Shown piece by piece: positions 52,429 through 63,442 of a stretch of DNA of 64,000 nucleotides. The position numbers and the translations under genes are program-made. The stretch comes from Apostichopus japonicus. Taxonomy: Eukaryota > Echinodermata > Holothuroidea > Aspidochirotida > Stichopodidae. The stretch covers positions 19,776,898-19,840,897 of the forward strand of contig NC_092577.1 in the NCBI RefSeq assembly GCF_037975245.1. The letters run 5' to 3'. Under the pieces are notes generated by a model. It worked only from the letters and a program-made list of their open reading frames with translations, made no database searches and was not told the DNA's origin. The first letter of the stretch is position 1. Each line of letters opens with the position of its first letter.

Positions 52429-54451
52429 ACGGTGGTCTCGTGGAGGAGCGGTCGCCGTCCCGTCGGGTCGTCGCCGGGCTTCTGCCTGAGCCTCGTGTTC
52501 CCCACGGGCGAGGTGGTCGGCTAGTTGTTCCTCTTGATCTGCCCCGTGGGGTTCCTCTCATGGGTGTCCTGAGGGACGTTCCTCTGCCTCCTCTGGTTGG
52601 TCTAGATTCTCTTGGGCGGTGCGGTCTTGACCTGAATCTCTCAGAGGAGCGGAATTCCGATTTTGCTAATGTCTCTCTGCGTGAGACTTCCTCCTGGAGT
52701 TTTTGTTGGAAGCTACCAGCGAAGAGGTCGTCTCCCAAGGAGGGCAGGGCTAGCATTCTCTCCTTAGCTTCCACGGACGGCCAGCGGATGGAGGAGATGA
52801 CGTTTTCCCTCCTGGCCTTGACTGAACGTATAGCGACTCTAGCAAACTGGTCGAAGGCCAGTCTCACAAGCGGTCCGAGGAGTAGTAAAAGTTGGCCTGC
52901 CTCGTTTCTGGACACGTAGGTATCGTCCTGTGGGAGTTGTTGGTGATATCTCATCAGCACCTCCGCGGTCAGCATGAGAACAGAAGTAAACTTCATTCCG
53001 GACCCTTCGTCTGCTTCGTCTGGGACCCTGATGGCTCGTTCCGCTTTTGCCGGGAACGCGGTCCATCTCTTTTTGTCCGCGATAGCCTCGAACCTGTCAT
53101 AACAGGAGGCGTCGACTGGAATGGTAGATTTCGGACGGGTAGAGGTCTCCCCTGTGGCTGTGAGTTTGGAAACTCGGGTCGGTTTAGCTGTCGCTTCGGG
53201 AGTGTTTTCGAACCCAAGGTGTTTGCGGAAGATTTCTGCCACCCGCGTGGTTAGTTCCGGGGGTAAACTGCCTCCCGCCGTGGGAGCTTCCTCTTCCTCG
53301 AAGATGCCTGGGAACTCCTCTTCCAAAGGGTCGAACTCCGGGGGGACGTCAGAGTTGTCCTCCAGACCCGATAGATTTACGGAGGCTCTGCAGTCCAGAG
53401 TGTCCTCTCCGAGGGTGACTGCCTCCGGTTCCAGGGGGGGTTCCGGGACCGTGGTGGTCGTTGTAGCCGCTTTTTGGCTCCCGGCTTCTGTTTCTGCCTC
53501 GGCTCTCTGTTGTTCTCTCTCGAGGAGCGGCTTTAGGAGGCCTGTCAATTGGGCTAGCCACGAGGGCTCTTCCTCGTGACGCTGTTTGTGTGGTCGATAC
53601 CTCCTCTTAGCCCTACGGTATCCATCATCGGAGGAGTCGGAAGACTGGTCTGATGCTGGCGACCATCCCCTCCTGGTACCTCGTCTGGGGGATCGGGACC
53701 GTGATCGGGTGCGGTCCCGTCTGGCCGGATTGCGTGAGGGATTCCTTCCTCTGCTCTCTCGGTCGGGGATCCCAGCTGGGGATCGTGATGGCTGTGGTTC
53801 TCGGTCCCCGCTCCGGGACCGGCTCTGGTTGGACAGCGATCCTCCGGCCTCTGGCTCTCTGCTGTGCGCCCCGGAAGGAGCTCGAGTTGGGCTTGTCGGT
53901 GCCCGTGGCACCTGCCTCTCCGGCGGGTTATTTCTCTGCGACCCAGGTTGGGAAGCCTTCTCGGTGCCGGCGAGGCCGGACTTTTTCTTGGGCACTTTTC
54001 TCTTGGCCGGAGCCTTGCCCTTGTCTTTGCCTTTCCCCTTGGTCATGACTGATCCGGACGTCGCCGGGACCGTGGGAGGCACTTTCTCTCTCTCTTTCCC
54101 TTTCTCTCTCTCTCTCTCCTTCTCTTTCCCTTTCTCTCCTTCTTCCTCGGCCCCTACTGGGCCCCTCTCCAACACCTCTCCTTCTTCTTCCTCTCCTAAC
54201 TGTGCTCGGTCTCCCGTTGTTCGGGACCCACTGGGGTTGGGGAGCAGGTCGAGTTTATCCTGAAGCTTGCTTCTCTGGCCTGCTAGCCAGGTATCAATGT
54301 CTAGCCATTGGTTGGGGGTGAAGTTGATACACACTAGGCAGGGGTCCCTCCTCGTGCACGTACGGCACTTGGGACAGAGATCGTGCTCATCCCAGGCCCT
54401 CCCTGGCCGGAACATAGAGCAGTTAACGCACTTTAACTGGCTTCTGGACAT
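52412..54451 (-). CDS. DIRS gag-like ORF1 with Cys-rich start and RS-rich middle
   Basis: A 679-codon uninterrupted frame from ATG 54,451. The start has a Cys-rich, zinc-binding-like region (CVNCSMF, CPKCRTCTRRDPCLVC). Next come an acidic/basic low-complexity region (EEEEGEVLERG, KGKEKEREREKGK), then a serine-arginine region (RTRSRSRSPRRGTRRG), then a folded C-terminal domain (about residues 400-600; PVDASCYDRFEAIADKKRW, VLMLTAEVLMRYHQQLP, FAGSFQQKLQEEV), and an Arg/Gly-rich tail. The C-terminal domain resembles DIRS gag proteins, the source of the vertebrate LAP2-alpha specific domain. It probably forms the particle and binds nucleic acid. The frame remains open 58 codons upstream, but the start before MSRSQLKCVNC fits the family best. 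Confidence 0.85.
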   Translation of the reverse strand: MSRSQLKCVNCSMFRPGRAWDEHDLCPKCRTCTRRDPCLVCINFTPNQWLDIDTWLAGQRSKLQDKLDLLPNPSGSRTTGDRAQLGEEEEGEVLERGPVGAEEEGEKGKEKEREREKGKEREKVPPTVPATSGSVMTKGKGKDKGKAPAKRKVPKKKSGLAGTEKASQPGSQRNNPPERQVPRAPTSPTRAPSGAHSREPEAGGSLSNQSRSRSGDREPQPSRSPAGIPDRESRGRNPSRNPARRDRTRSRSRSPRRGTRRGWSPASDQSSDSSDDGYRRAKRRYRPHKQRHEEEPSWLAQLTGLLKPLLEREQQRAEAETEAGSQKAATTTTTVPEPPLEPEAVTLGEDTLDCRASVNLSGLEDNSDVPPEFDPLEEEFPGIFEEEEAPTAGGSLPPELTTRVAEIFRKHLGFENTPEATAKPTRVSKLTATGETSTRPKSTIPVDASCYDRFEAIADKKRWTAFPAKAERAIRVPDEADEGSGMKFTSVLMLTAEVLMRYHQQLPQDDTYVSRNEAGQLLLLLGPLVRLAFDQFARVAIRSVKARRENVISSIRWPSVEAKERMLALPSLGDDLFAGSFQQKLQEEVSRRETLAKSEFRSSERFRSRPHRPRESRPTRGGRGTSLRTPMRGTPRGRSRGTTSRPPRPWGTRGSGRSPATTRRDGDRSSTRPPFAARP

Positions 54452-55070
54452 GACTGAAAAACCCCGGTTAAGGAAGAAAAAATGTAACAAAACGATAGGA
54501 GAGGGGGAGCTAAAAGGGGGGAGAGAAGCAATAAGAACTGTGGGAAAACACACTAGGCTTAACACCGTGCCTCGGCTAGAGGCCCGCGGCTTACAATGGT
54601 AACAATTAGGCCTAAGCCGACCCACAAGGTCTAACTAACTAGCAAGTTATTTAAACGAAGGGCAGGGAGGAGAGAAGGCAACGAAATAACGAAAATAACG
54701 AATAATGAAGGCAGGAGAAATAAAGTGAACAACAAAAAGTGAACAACTAAACAGTGGGTGAGGGAAAAGCGTGATAGCGTGTGTAGCCTAAAAAGGCGGG
54801 AACTAGCGTAACTACGGTAAACAAATCGCAGAACTGCTACCCACGCAAGTTTTCAGCACAGAAAAAACGGCGCGAGCGCCGCTAACAAAAACCAGCCCTA
54901 AAAAACCTCCCAAGAATAGGAAAAGGATACTTATCGGGCTGCAACGGTTAGAAATGCTTCAGCAAACAGTAGGTGGAAAAAATTTCAGATTCTAGGTACC
55001 AAAATTGGACAGAAATCGATGGAATAATATCCGCTCGAAAAAAAACGATGTAGACGCTTTGGTTGGTAGA
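54452..55070. other. DIRS 5' untranslated region
   Basis: Between the ORF1 start and the right terminal repeat. AT-rich with AACGAAAATAACGAATAATG-type words at about 54,682-54,705. The promoter is presumably in or near the right terminal repeat; no clear core motif is seen. Confidence 0.5.
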
Positions 55071-55193
55071 ATGAGAAGGATGGGCAGTGACCCGTGAAGC
55101 CGGGTCACAGAGGGTGCACAGTGTTAAAAGGTTACCAGGACATTCTAGGCGCGGTAGAATGAGGGTGCTAAGGTTGTGGCGAGACAGGTAAGC
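55071..55193. repeat. Right inverted terminal repeat of the DIRS element
   Basis: The exact reverse complement of 48,607-48,729. The outer end continues GAGGAGCGAAGTAAATA to 55,210, matched by the internal complementary region. Confidence 0.9.
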
Positions 55194-55210
55194 GAGGAGC
55201 GAAGTAAATA

Positions 55211-56629
55211 TAAAGTAACATTAAAGCAATAATTAAGGTCAGAGACTTCAAAACTATCCTTCTTCCATTAACAGGATATCTCGTATAGTTTGTGGCCCAT
55301 TATAGTAGTTACGATTTAAAACCCTCCACGAATCTTTCACACCATCAATTGCCAAACTTTTTTGCAGATTTGGTATGATAAAGCTTTCTGCTTTGCCAAA
55401 GCAAAATCGTTCATTACACTTTTCATCTTTTCAAAGAACATGGATAGGCGATGTTTTGTTTATTATTAAAATGTCCACCTTTGTGACATAACAAATGTAT
55501 TATGATGTGGTTAAATGCAACAAATTCTTAAAAATTAAACCCTATTAAAAAAGATCTGCTGTATGAGCACCATGCCATAGCTACAAGTTTCATACAATCT
55601 AGCTGCTGGCATTGTAAACTGTAGTCTGACTGAAAAGAAGCCTGCACTGCTGAAAGCTTTTCTCCTTGTTATGTGTAAACCAAATTCAGTAGCATGTGTC
55701 CTTACTGTGAGCCCACACTCTAAACTGTAGATTGTGTATACTTTTTGAAAAAGGATAAAATTTGTTCAGTATGTGACAGATACAAGCAGGTCCTTCTCAG
55801 TAGGCATGCTAACTTTAAGTGCAAAACAGCAGGTATTTCAATTTGACACAATTTCTTTTAGCATTGATTTTGTAACATGCCTGAAATTGACTCTTGTGCA
55901 ATTTGCTTTAACCAATTGAAAGTTTTCATAAAGTATGTACATTAAATTCAACATATAGTGACCAATAGAGTAACTGATAGGGAACACTCATATTTTCCCT
56001 CCAATTTATATGAATTATGCCTGACACACCTAGAGAATGTACATACCACATCGAATACTGCACCAGTCCTTGGATACAAGAAGGGGGGGGGGTTGGTTGT
56101 ATTTACTTGACTTTCACACTTTATCCAAGTCAACTTACAATACAAATAAAGTTGCAATTGAGTCTAAGCTCTATGATCATATTTGAATAGCGCTATATCA
56201 AGCATTGTATTTATTTATAATTATATAAATTGAATGACTGGAGTCTGCAAGACAGGACACTGACAAAGTATATATATACTAGACAAGTGTGAAACAAATT
56301 TCACCAATGAACCTAACTGTTTCAAACAAAACTTATCCAAAATCAAAGTTGGTATATAATGAAAACCGCAAGATAAAACAAATTCTAATTTTGTGCCTGT
56401 TCAACACTTTTGAGGTAAACAGTATTGCAAGACCATTCAAAACTTTTTCGGCAAAGGAGCAACCTTTCCTCTGCTATTTTATTTCCATGTGTACTGTGAC
56501 TGTGAAACAAGCCAGAAGCCTCCAAAATGTTAGCAGCTTCCAGTTCATTGACCAATAAACAAGAAACAGACATAACAGTGGGCACACTGTCCTTTTTGTT
56601 ACACCTATGACCTTGATGGGGGCTCTTAT
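55211..56629. other. No gene recognised
   Basis: AT-rich sequence with a G-run at 56,082. No supported exons. Confidence 0.3.
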
Positions 56630-56659
56630 CAGGGAGTTGTTACTGGAACAACTCACTGG
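56630..56659. repeat. Short hairpin, CAGGGAGTT family, copy 1
   Basis: CAGGGAGTTGTT ... AACAACTCACTGG can form a stem of about 12 base pairs with a small loop and one mismatch. Two more copies lie at 56,734 and 59,205. Confidence 0.6.
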
Positions 56660-56733
56660 TATTATCAAGCTGTGCAATGCATACCTGAGAGATATCAATG
56701 GCATCTTACTGCATGTATACTCCACTGTTGAAT

Positions 56734-56765
56734 CAGGGAGTTATTGTTCCATAACAACTCCCTGG
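56734..56765. repeat. Short hairpin, CAGGGAGTT family, copy 2
   Basis: CAGGGAGTTATTGTT ... AACAACTCCCTGG forms a stem of nine perfect pairs plus further pairs with a bulge. Loop sequence differs from copy 1. Confidence 0.65.
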
Positions 56766-57114
56766 TTGAATGTACATGTGCTACATTTGTACACAGGTAT
56801 TGTATGTACAGTACAGGTACCTGTAGTGTAGGGATGAACTACTGTATAAACAGTTGCAAGTGTGGGCTACTTCTTATATACACAAACAATAGCAATTGTT
56901 ACCTTGTTGCTAGCATAGTGGTCAAGAACAGAACACAATGTACAGAAAAATATAATTACTAGACAATAGGTATTTTGAATAGGAAAAAACCCAATGAAGT
57001 AAGATTTACCTTAGTTCAATACATTTGTCTATTTGGTTCCTGGGAAACGCCTTCCCAAAAGTGTGATAGAATTATTGGAACAGGACATCTACATGCTACC
57101 AAATAACAATTACA

Positions 57115-57348
57115 GGCCGCGAGACCGAAGGTCCGCGAGACCGAAGGTCCGCGAGACCGAAGGTCCGCGAGACCGAAGGTCCGCGAGACCGAAGGTCCGC
57201 GAGACCGAAGGTCCGCGAGACCGAAGGTCCGCGAGACCGAAGGTCCGCGAGACCGAAGGTCCGCGAGACCGAAGGTCCGCGAGACCGAAGGTCCGCGAGA
57301 CCGAAGGTCCGCGAGACTGAAATGAAAAGAGGTCCGCAAGACCGAAAC
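57115..57348. repeat. GC-rich 16-base minisatellite, about 13 copies
   Basis: GGTCCGCGAGACCGAA repeats about thirteen times with almost no variation to 57,320, followed by one diverged unit at 57,331. Each unit has the inverted pair GGTC/GACC around CGCGA and is CpG-rich in AT-rich surroundings. Because 16 is not a multiple of 3, long open frames occur on both strands, but they are artefacts of the repeat. Confidence 0.9.
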
Positions 57349-57359
57349 CATCACTAGGC

Positions 57360-57650
57360 CCTAATATTACTACTGGTAATATTACGTTGATTAAGCGCGT
57401 AGTTAAAAAGAATTTACAGCCATTTCTTGCGCAAGGGGGCTTGGGCGGGTTGAAGGGGGCGAAGGACCGCCGCTCTCAAAAGTCTCGCCCCCTTTGCTTT
57501 CCCAAATGAAATTTTAGAATACAATATAAAAGCAATACCCTATTTTAAACAATATTGCCCCCCTTGTCAATCTATTTGACCCCCTCTAATGAAAAAAGTC
57601 TACTTACGCCACTGCTCACCCCCCCCCCCCCCCTTTCGTTGCTATGGTTG
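57360..57650. repeat. Possible decayed dispersed element with C-run
   Basis: Repeated GGGGGC-type words at 57,430-57,470, CCCCC-rich words, and a C-run at 57,619 preceded by CTTACGCCACTG, which resembles the CAGTGGCGTA end of hAT-like elements in reverse. I cannot find a matching partner end or duplication. Confidence 0.35.
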
Positions 57651-59204
57651 TAAAGGTTTAGGTCTTTTAATTACCTTCTTCTCTTTTATCAAAAAGACAA
57701 ATTTTGCAATTTTTCTGAAAAATATTTTGTTCGAACAGTTGCTTCTTTTTTTTGTGCTTTCTTTTGTTGTTCTAGTATGTGCATGGAATCATGAAATGGT
57801 GTCATTTCAGGTTTTTGTCACTTGGCTCGGACCTTCAGTCTGGCCGGGCTATCAATGGACCATCATGTAGACCATCGATCTCACGGACCTTCTGTCTCGT
57901 GGAGTTCCCCCCAAAACACAAACTATACTTAAAAATTTAGAGTGCGATATCTGGCAGGTATAGAACATAGAAATTAAATTGCTGATTTTGGGCCTCCGTA
58001 ATTTATACAATAGAATTTGCAAAACATTGCAATGAGACTTTGAACAACACTCAGTTCACTGGTGATGATTTTATGGTTGCAGTGTAACTGCTCTGTATGA
58101 AGCTATGTGTTATTTTCATGTCCGCATATATACAGTATAACTGTTATTGTGGCTTAATTAGGACACAATGATTGACAAATGAATTATAAATTACAATAAT
58201 GTTACAATAATGGTTTCAGCATGAGATTGCATTTGGTTCACTAGCGGCAAGCAAGCAAAATCTTTATGTTATACACAATGATAAATGTCTATTATAAAAC
58301 TTATATAATTGTTCTCAAAATGCAAATCTTGGGCCCTTTGTCTATTTTCACATTTATACCAAATCCTGTGTTGGCCATTGGGCCTTTCCTGAGGTTGCTT
58401 CTGCAGCCCTGTTACATGAAAAAAAATTGTTGGTATTTTTGGACACCCCAATGTCCAATTGGACCAACACCCTAAAATAGTTATCCTGCTCTGTTCACAT
58501 AATCAAATTATGTGTTGACCATGGGCCCATAATGACTGTTCCATGGGAACCAGGAAAAAGTTGTAATGAATGCAAAAACTGTTCAACTACAAGATTGATT
58601 CTGGTTTTTTTTCATGACAAATCAAGTCTGGGCCAAGGGCCCTTGGATTTTTTTGGGCTCTGGTAGAGGATACATTTTTTTCATGTTTTTTTTGAATACC
58701 CAATAACCATAAGGGGTAGCATCGCTAAAAGAACCACCCTGCTCTCTTTTACATGATTAAATAATCTGTGGCCCACAGCACATTTCTGTGGTTGCTGCCT
58801 GGGTCTATTAAAAATAGTATACAGTTGCTGTAATTGGTGGTCCAAAGGGTCCTGTACCAATAAAAGAGAACTGCTATCTTTGTGAGTCATGTGAGGGCCA
58901 CATGAACTTTTTTGGCTGCTGCCTGCATAGGCCCTGGTACAAAAGTTCCTGTATTTGATATTTACGTACCACAATGTCTTATGGGTGTACTGCAAAAAAG
59001 GATTATCCTTGTACATTTGGGCCCCAATTTGATGACCCCTAGACGACATACACAGGGCATGACATAGCGGGAACATATGATCTGAAATCCTGGTCATACA
59101 GGGATATATACTCTGCCAATCAAACTCCTTGACTCTTTTCACATGATTAAATATTCCGGGTTCCTGGTCCAGTTGACATCACATTAATGCAGACTGGGTT
59201 GAAA
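57651..59204. other. No gene recognised
   Basis: Diverged recurring words such as TTCACATAATCAAATTATGTG (58,494) and TTACATGATTAAATAATCTG (58,751) hint at old local duplication. The 153-codon minus frame at 58,681-59,142 has no recognisable motif and is probably chance. Confidence 0.3.
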
Positions 59205-59233
59205 CAGGGAGTTTCTACAGAGCAACTCCCTGG
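59205..59233. repeat. Short hairpin, CAGGGAGTT family, copy 3
   Basis: CAGGGAGTTTC ... GCAACTCCCTGG, a stem of nine pairs and a different loop (TCTACAGAGC). It lies 2.4 kb from copy 2, so the family is dispersed rather than tandem. Confidence 0.65.
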
Positions 59234-62200
59234 TTTAAAGAACAGGCAGGCCAAGTGCAGTGTAAAGCTAAGCCCACTAAAAGAAGTCAATCATCAGTCA
59301 TATTTAACAGCACTCATTTGTTGGCGTTGTAAACAGGAAATCATTAAGACCATTTAAAAAGGAAAATCTCATCTTTTCTTGAATGCTGAAATGTTATTGG
59401 CATCCAAGTGTATTTCCAGTGGACAAGATATCCATGTGAATCATTAGCTTTTATCTCCCTAAGGCCTGAACAAGCTGTAAATGGGACTAATTTCCATTAA
59501 AACTGTAGAAAATGCAAGTTATTTTCAGCTGTTTAGTCATCAGTGAAAATCCATCACCAAGGTCAGGCTCCAGCTGTACCTAGGCCTAAATACAACCCTG
59601 CCTAGGAGTAACTTGGCCAGCTGTACATCAGAACAAAAACAATTGATTAACTTCCAGTGTTTATACAGTAGTAAACACAGGTTCAAATATTGTGGAATTT
59701 TTTGGCTCATTTGAAAAGTTCATGAATTTATTTACAAGCAAATAACAAGGATACCAGTTGGATTTCTATCCTTGCTTCAGTCTGTGTTTATTTGTCATCA
59801 CATTGATTGCACTTGCATATCAGTTACTAGGGATATGGCATGTATTTATCATATAGGCCTATTTATTTTCAAGATATCAAGAAACACAACACAAGAGAGT
59901 AGACTGATGTAAATTTTCTAATTTCTGAAGGACTGTGTTAGGTCATTAATATACCCTGAAGGTCTTTTAAAAAGAAGCCTGTCACTGTATCTTCACTTTT
60001 CCCCATGCATAAATAATTCAAAGAAAGGAAAAGGTTTTTATTTCAAGATAGTAGGTTTTCTGGGCAGAGAGAGATGAAAGAAGAAAACTTGAACAACTGC
60101 ATTTGTAAACAAACACTTGTCATTGTAGTGCCTGATGAATGTCAACCTTAGTTGATGATTTTCAATGGAGGGGTCTTTGTTACTGAAAGTCCTTTTAAAG
60201 TTATTTCTGTCACAAAGAAACAAGTTCATCGTTTGGGCCTTTAACGTAGACCAAAGCTAAACTATATTTTGTAATGTTTATATACTGTACTCTAGGAATA
60301 ATGATTACTAAAACCAGATGTCAGAACCAAGCTGTAAATCACGAGTCAAGCCTTTTTCGGACATGACAGAAAATACACAGGGTCCTGGACACTGGTCAAA
60401 AGAAACAACATGTTAACATTACCTCGCCTAGTTAGTGAAATTTGACGAGCACATATGGAACATTCAAAGGCCTAGTCTATCAATTCAATTGCAACACCTT
60501 CCGGTCTATTAAAAACTGCTTTGTCAATGTCTTGGCCCTGGTTTATTATGATTCAAAACACGTAATATATGCCATACGCTGCTATAGTATATAATGCCAT
60601 GCTACAATACTAATGTTACGAGTGCCTATGTTGCAAGAGCTGAAGTAGTACAGATAACACTGAGTCGTTGCGGATAAACATGATTAACATTTGTTGCTTG
60701 CAACTTTTTGGCAAGATGATTTTAACTCAAATGCGTTCAATGTTACCTGTCTTGTTCAAGTCGAGAATAAAAGTCGAGAATTTAACGTATTGTTTAGAAG
60801 AAGTATGCTACTCAAGGAGAGATATTTTCTTAACGTGTGCAGAATTCATTGTTTCCCGCCAAAATTCTTTGCAAATCTATGCCTGGATTATTTCCTGCGT
60901 AGCCAACCTGTAAATTTGAGATTGCTGTGAAGATTGTATGTTCAGCTGGCATTCACTAGCCAGCCATGTACAGTATATGATGGAGCGAGCTGGTAGTCCC
61001 AATATTGTAGCATGCACTACAATTACCATAAGAGTCCTCCTTGCTTCCCTATTGCAATGATTTTAAGTATATTTCCTCTCACATTCAAAATGAGAAAACT
61101 GAGTGGTGGTTGCAAATTGTTTTGCCATGCACTTATTCATGGGATAACCTCTATATTTCCATTTGTCATGTCATTAATTCCTTTGCAGTGGGAGGCTTCT
61201 GGACCACAGGCTTACTTGCAAGTAAACAGAAGGGTCACTGTGAAGTGATGTGTTATCACCAGTATCCATTTAATGTGATGAGAATATACCTTGCCATGAA
61301 TCATGATATTGTCACATGTGACTAGTATCAGTGGTAAAGCAGGGAGTTGGATAAAGAGTATACTGGTACTCTACCATTACATATCAGGTCTAAAGACCAG
61401 AACTAATCAATTTTAGGAACTGATTTGGGGTTTTATTAGATTATTTTCTTGTTAGATTATATTCACCTTTGCTGTCCTTAAATTGCCAACAAGGAAGTAT
61501 CTTTTTGCATTGACCTTGTTGACCTGCCCCCACCCAAAGAGAACAAACAAAGAAACAAGAAAATCAAAGCAGATGTTGAATTTGTTGTTGAAGTGCCCAA
61601 TGCTATCTGCTGTGCAGTCACATTTGTTGTCATGCAGACTACATTTAGTGTGTTCATATTGAAGCTATGTACAGTAATCATGCTACGAAAGCATGCAACT
61701 AACCTTAATTTGATCTTACCAATATGACATGTACACTAAGGTTATCTAGTGTATACATTGCAAAAGTACTACAGGTAGGGAGTAAGGTGGGGGGGGGGTG
61801 TCAAAAGGTCTGAGCAAAATAAAATATGACAGAGACAGAAATTCAGCCATTGTACTATGTTCAAACAAACGGTCAGGAACGGGGCAGGAATCTTTCCCCA
61901 ATTAAATGGCTGAATCCTACAATATACATAGTCTATCAACATGCACATGAGGAGGTTACTTGTACATAAAACAACCCATCAACACAATCTACATGTACAG
62001 TATAAATTCATGAGAATTTTGTTGACACAATCAAAGGTCTGTGAATCTACAAAATTAATCACATACTGTATGGCTGTAATTGTTTGAGAACTTTGTCCAC
62101 ACAAATGACACAAATCAGACATGTGAATATAATTGAGATCAGGAAAATTTAACACAGTATCTTGAGTGAAAATAGAGTGACTTGCTCCATTAATTTTCTG

Positions 62201-63090
62201 TATTCTTTACTGATTTACTAAGTTATAAAGTAGCATTAACAGTGAGAATTGTTGAGTCAATGTACTATTTTATCCTTTATTAAAAAACCTTTATTACATT
62301 ACCAGTAAGTGTGCACCTAACATTTGCCACACAAATCCAAACCCATGTACAATATTGTGTAGTAAGAACAGTATTGTGGAGTTCATATGGTTTGATTTTA
62401 CTTGTAATTTACATTTGATTGCAAAAGTTTTTGATAATAATTCACTGCAGGGACTGGATTAAGGAACTTTTAAGTCTTGGCTACCCTTGAGAAACAATTT
62501 CCAGATTTGCAGTATCTAACACAAAAATGACATCCTAATAGGATTATGATCTAAACTAATATGGCAGATGTTTAGCCACAAGTTTGGCAAACCTGAAACG
62601 AAACAAACATTGGAGGGATGTGATACAGGCCTAGGTCTTATAGCCTACAGTAGTTCTCACCTCTTCAACCGAATCAAACTCTCAATGGGCCGAGACAAAA
62701 ATAAGTGCAACTTCGCTACCAAATGAATCTTTAGACATGAGCAAAACTTTTAACAAGATTGTAGTGTGTAGATTCACGATTGCAGGGTTTCGCTAGTCGC
62801 ACCTTAACTGAAACGCGTTGGCTTTTCTCCTGGGGAGGATGTACGCTCAGAGATCGGCATGATTTGAAAGTTCAGATCGTATTTAAACTTCTCAAACCGA
62901 CCTTTTGTTGATGAAAATTGCACCAAATAGGAAAATTCAACCACTAAATACAGTAAGGTATAAGTAATCCAGTGAAGACTCTTAGAATATTAAAACAATC
63001 ATCAAAGGTAAAACTCATTTGCGTGCATGGCTAAGGTGAATCACGCTACTTGAAAGGGAAATATTTATGTACAGTAATTAATATACAAGC
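59234..63090. other. No gene recognised
   Basis: Mostly AT-rich, apparently unique sequence. Frames at 60,668-60,913 and 61,012-61,325 are open but without domains or clear splice sites. A G-run is at 61,790. Confidence 0.3.
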
Positions 63091-63434
63091 CAAGGGCATG
63101 GGAACCGGGGAGCCCCCCCAGTGAAAAATGTGGAGGGGCGGAAGCATCATTCCGCCCCCCCCCCGGTTCCCAAATCAGAAAACCCCTTTTTCATTTCCAA
63201 ATGAGAAAAAAATCTCATTTGGAGCACCAATTGTATCTAAGGCCAGGTGAAAATGCAAAATTATACACAAAATGGAGTGGGTGGGTTGAAGTGTGCTGTA
63301 TATTGTACCAAATTGCATCTGAGGCCACCTGAAAATGCCAAAAAAAATCCAAAGCGGAGGGGACACCCCCTTCCTCCCCCAGGCCGGCCATCAGTCTTCA
63401 GCCCCCCACCAAAAAGTACCTTCCTATGCCACTG
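63091..63434. mobile_element. hAT-like MITE with 8-base duplication
   Basis: ATACAAGC flanks both sides (63,083-63,090 and 63,435-63,442). The left end is CAAGGGCATGGGAA; the right end, reversed, is CAGTGGCATAGGAA. Inside are C-runs and two related segments (AAATTGCATCTGAGGCCACC and CAATTGTATCTAAGGCCAGG). There is no coding sequence. The CAGTGG-type end and 8-base duplication fit the hAT superfamily. Confidence 0.65.
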
Positions 63435-63442
63435 ATACAAGC

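Larger units (their letters stand above)
48569..55210 (-). mobile_element. DIRS-like tyrosine-recombinase retrotransposon
   Basis: The element has inverted terminal repeats instead of LTRs: 48,607-48,729 and 55,071-55,193 are exact reverse complements over 123 bases. An internal complementary region at 49,378-49,475 joins sequences matching both outer ends (ACTCGTAAATATCCAAA with the left end, TATTTACTTCGCTCC with the right end), as expected for DIRS circular intermediates. On minus the order is gag-like ORF1, RT/RNase H ORF2 and tyrosine recombinase ORF3, overlapping at both junctions. No target duplication is expected, and none is seen. Identical termini and long open frames point to a fairly recent insertion. 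A 640-base spacer lies between the complementary region and the left terminus. Confidence 0.9.

Noticed and set aside
53121-54263. Long plus-strand frames over the DIRS gag region
   Set aside because: They are antisense shadows of a GC-rich, Arg/Ser-rich coding sequence.
56385-56585. Minus-strand frame with a possible acceptor GTTTCACAG
   Set aside because: No matching donor and no recognisable peptide.
57016-57354. Frames of 95 and 112 codons with repeated RPKVRETEGPRD or RSRGPSVSRTFGLAD
   Set aside because: They simply read the 16-base minisatellite on each strand.
58681-59142. 153-codon minus-strand frame
   Set aside because: Cys/His-rich but without any pattern spacing, in AT-rich sequence with old local repeats; likely chance.
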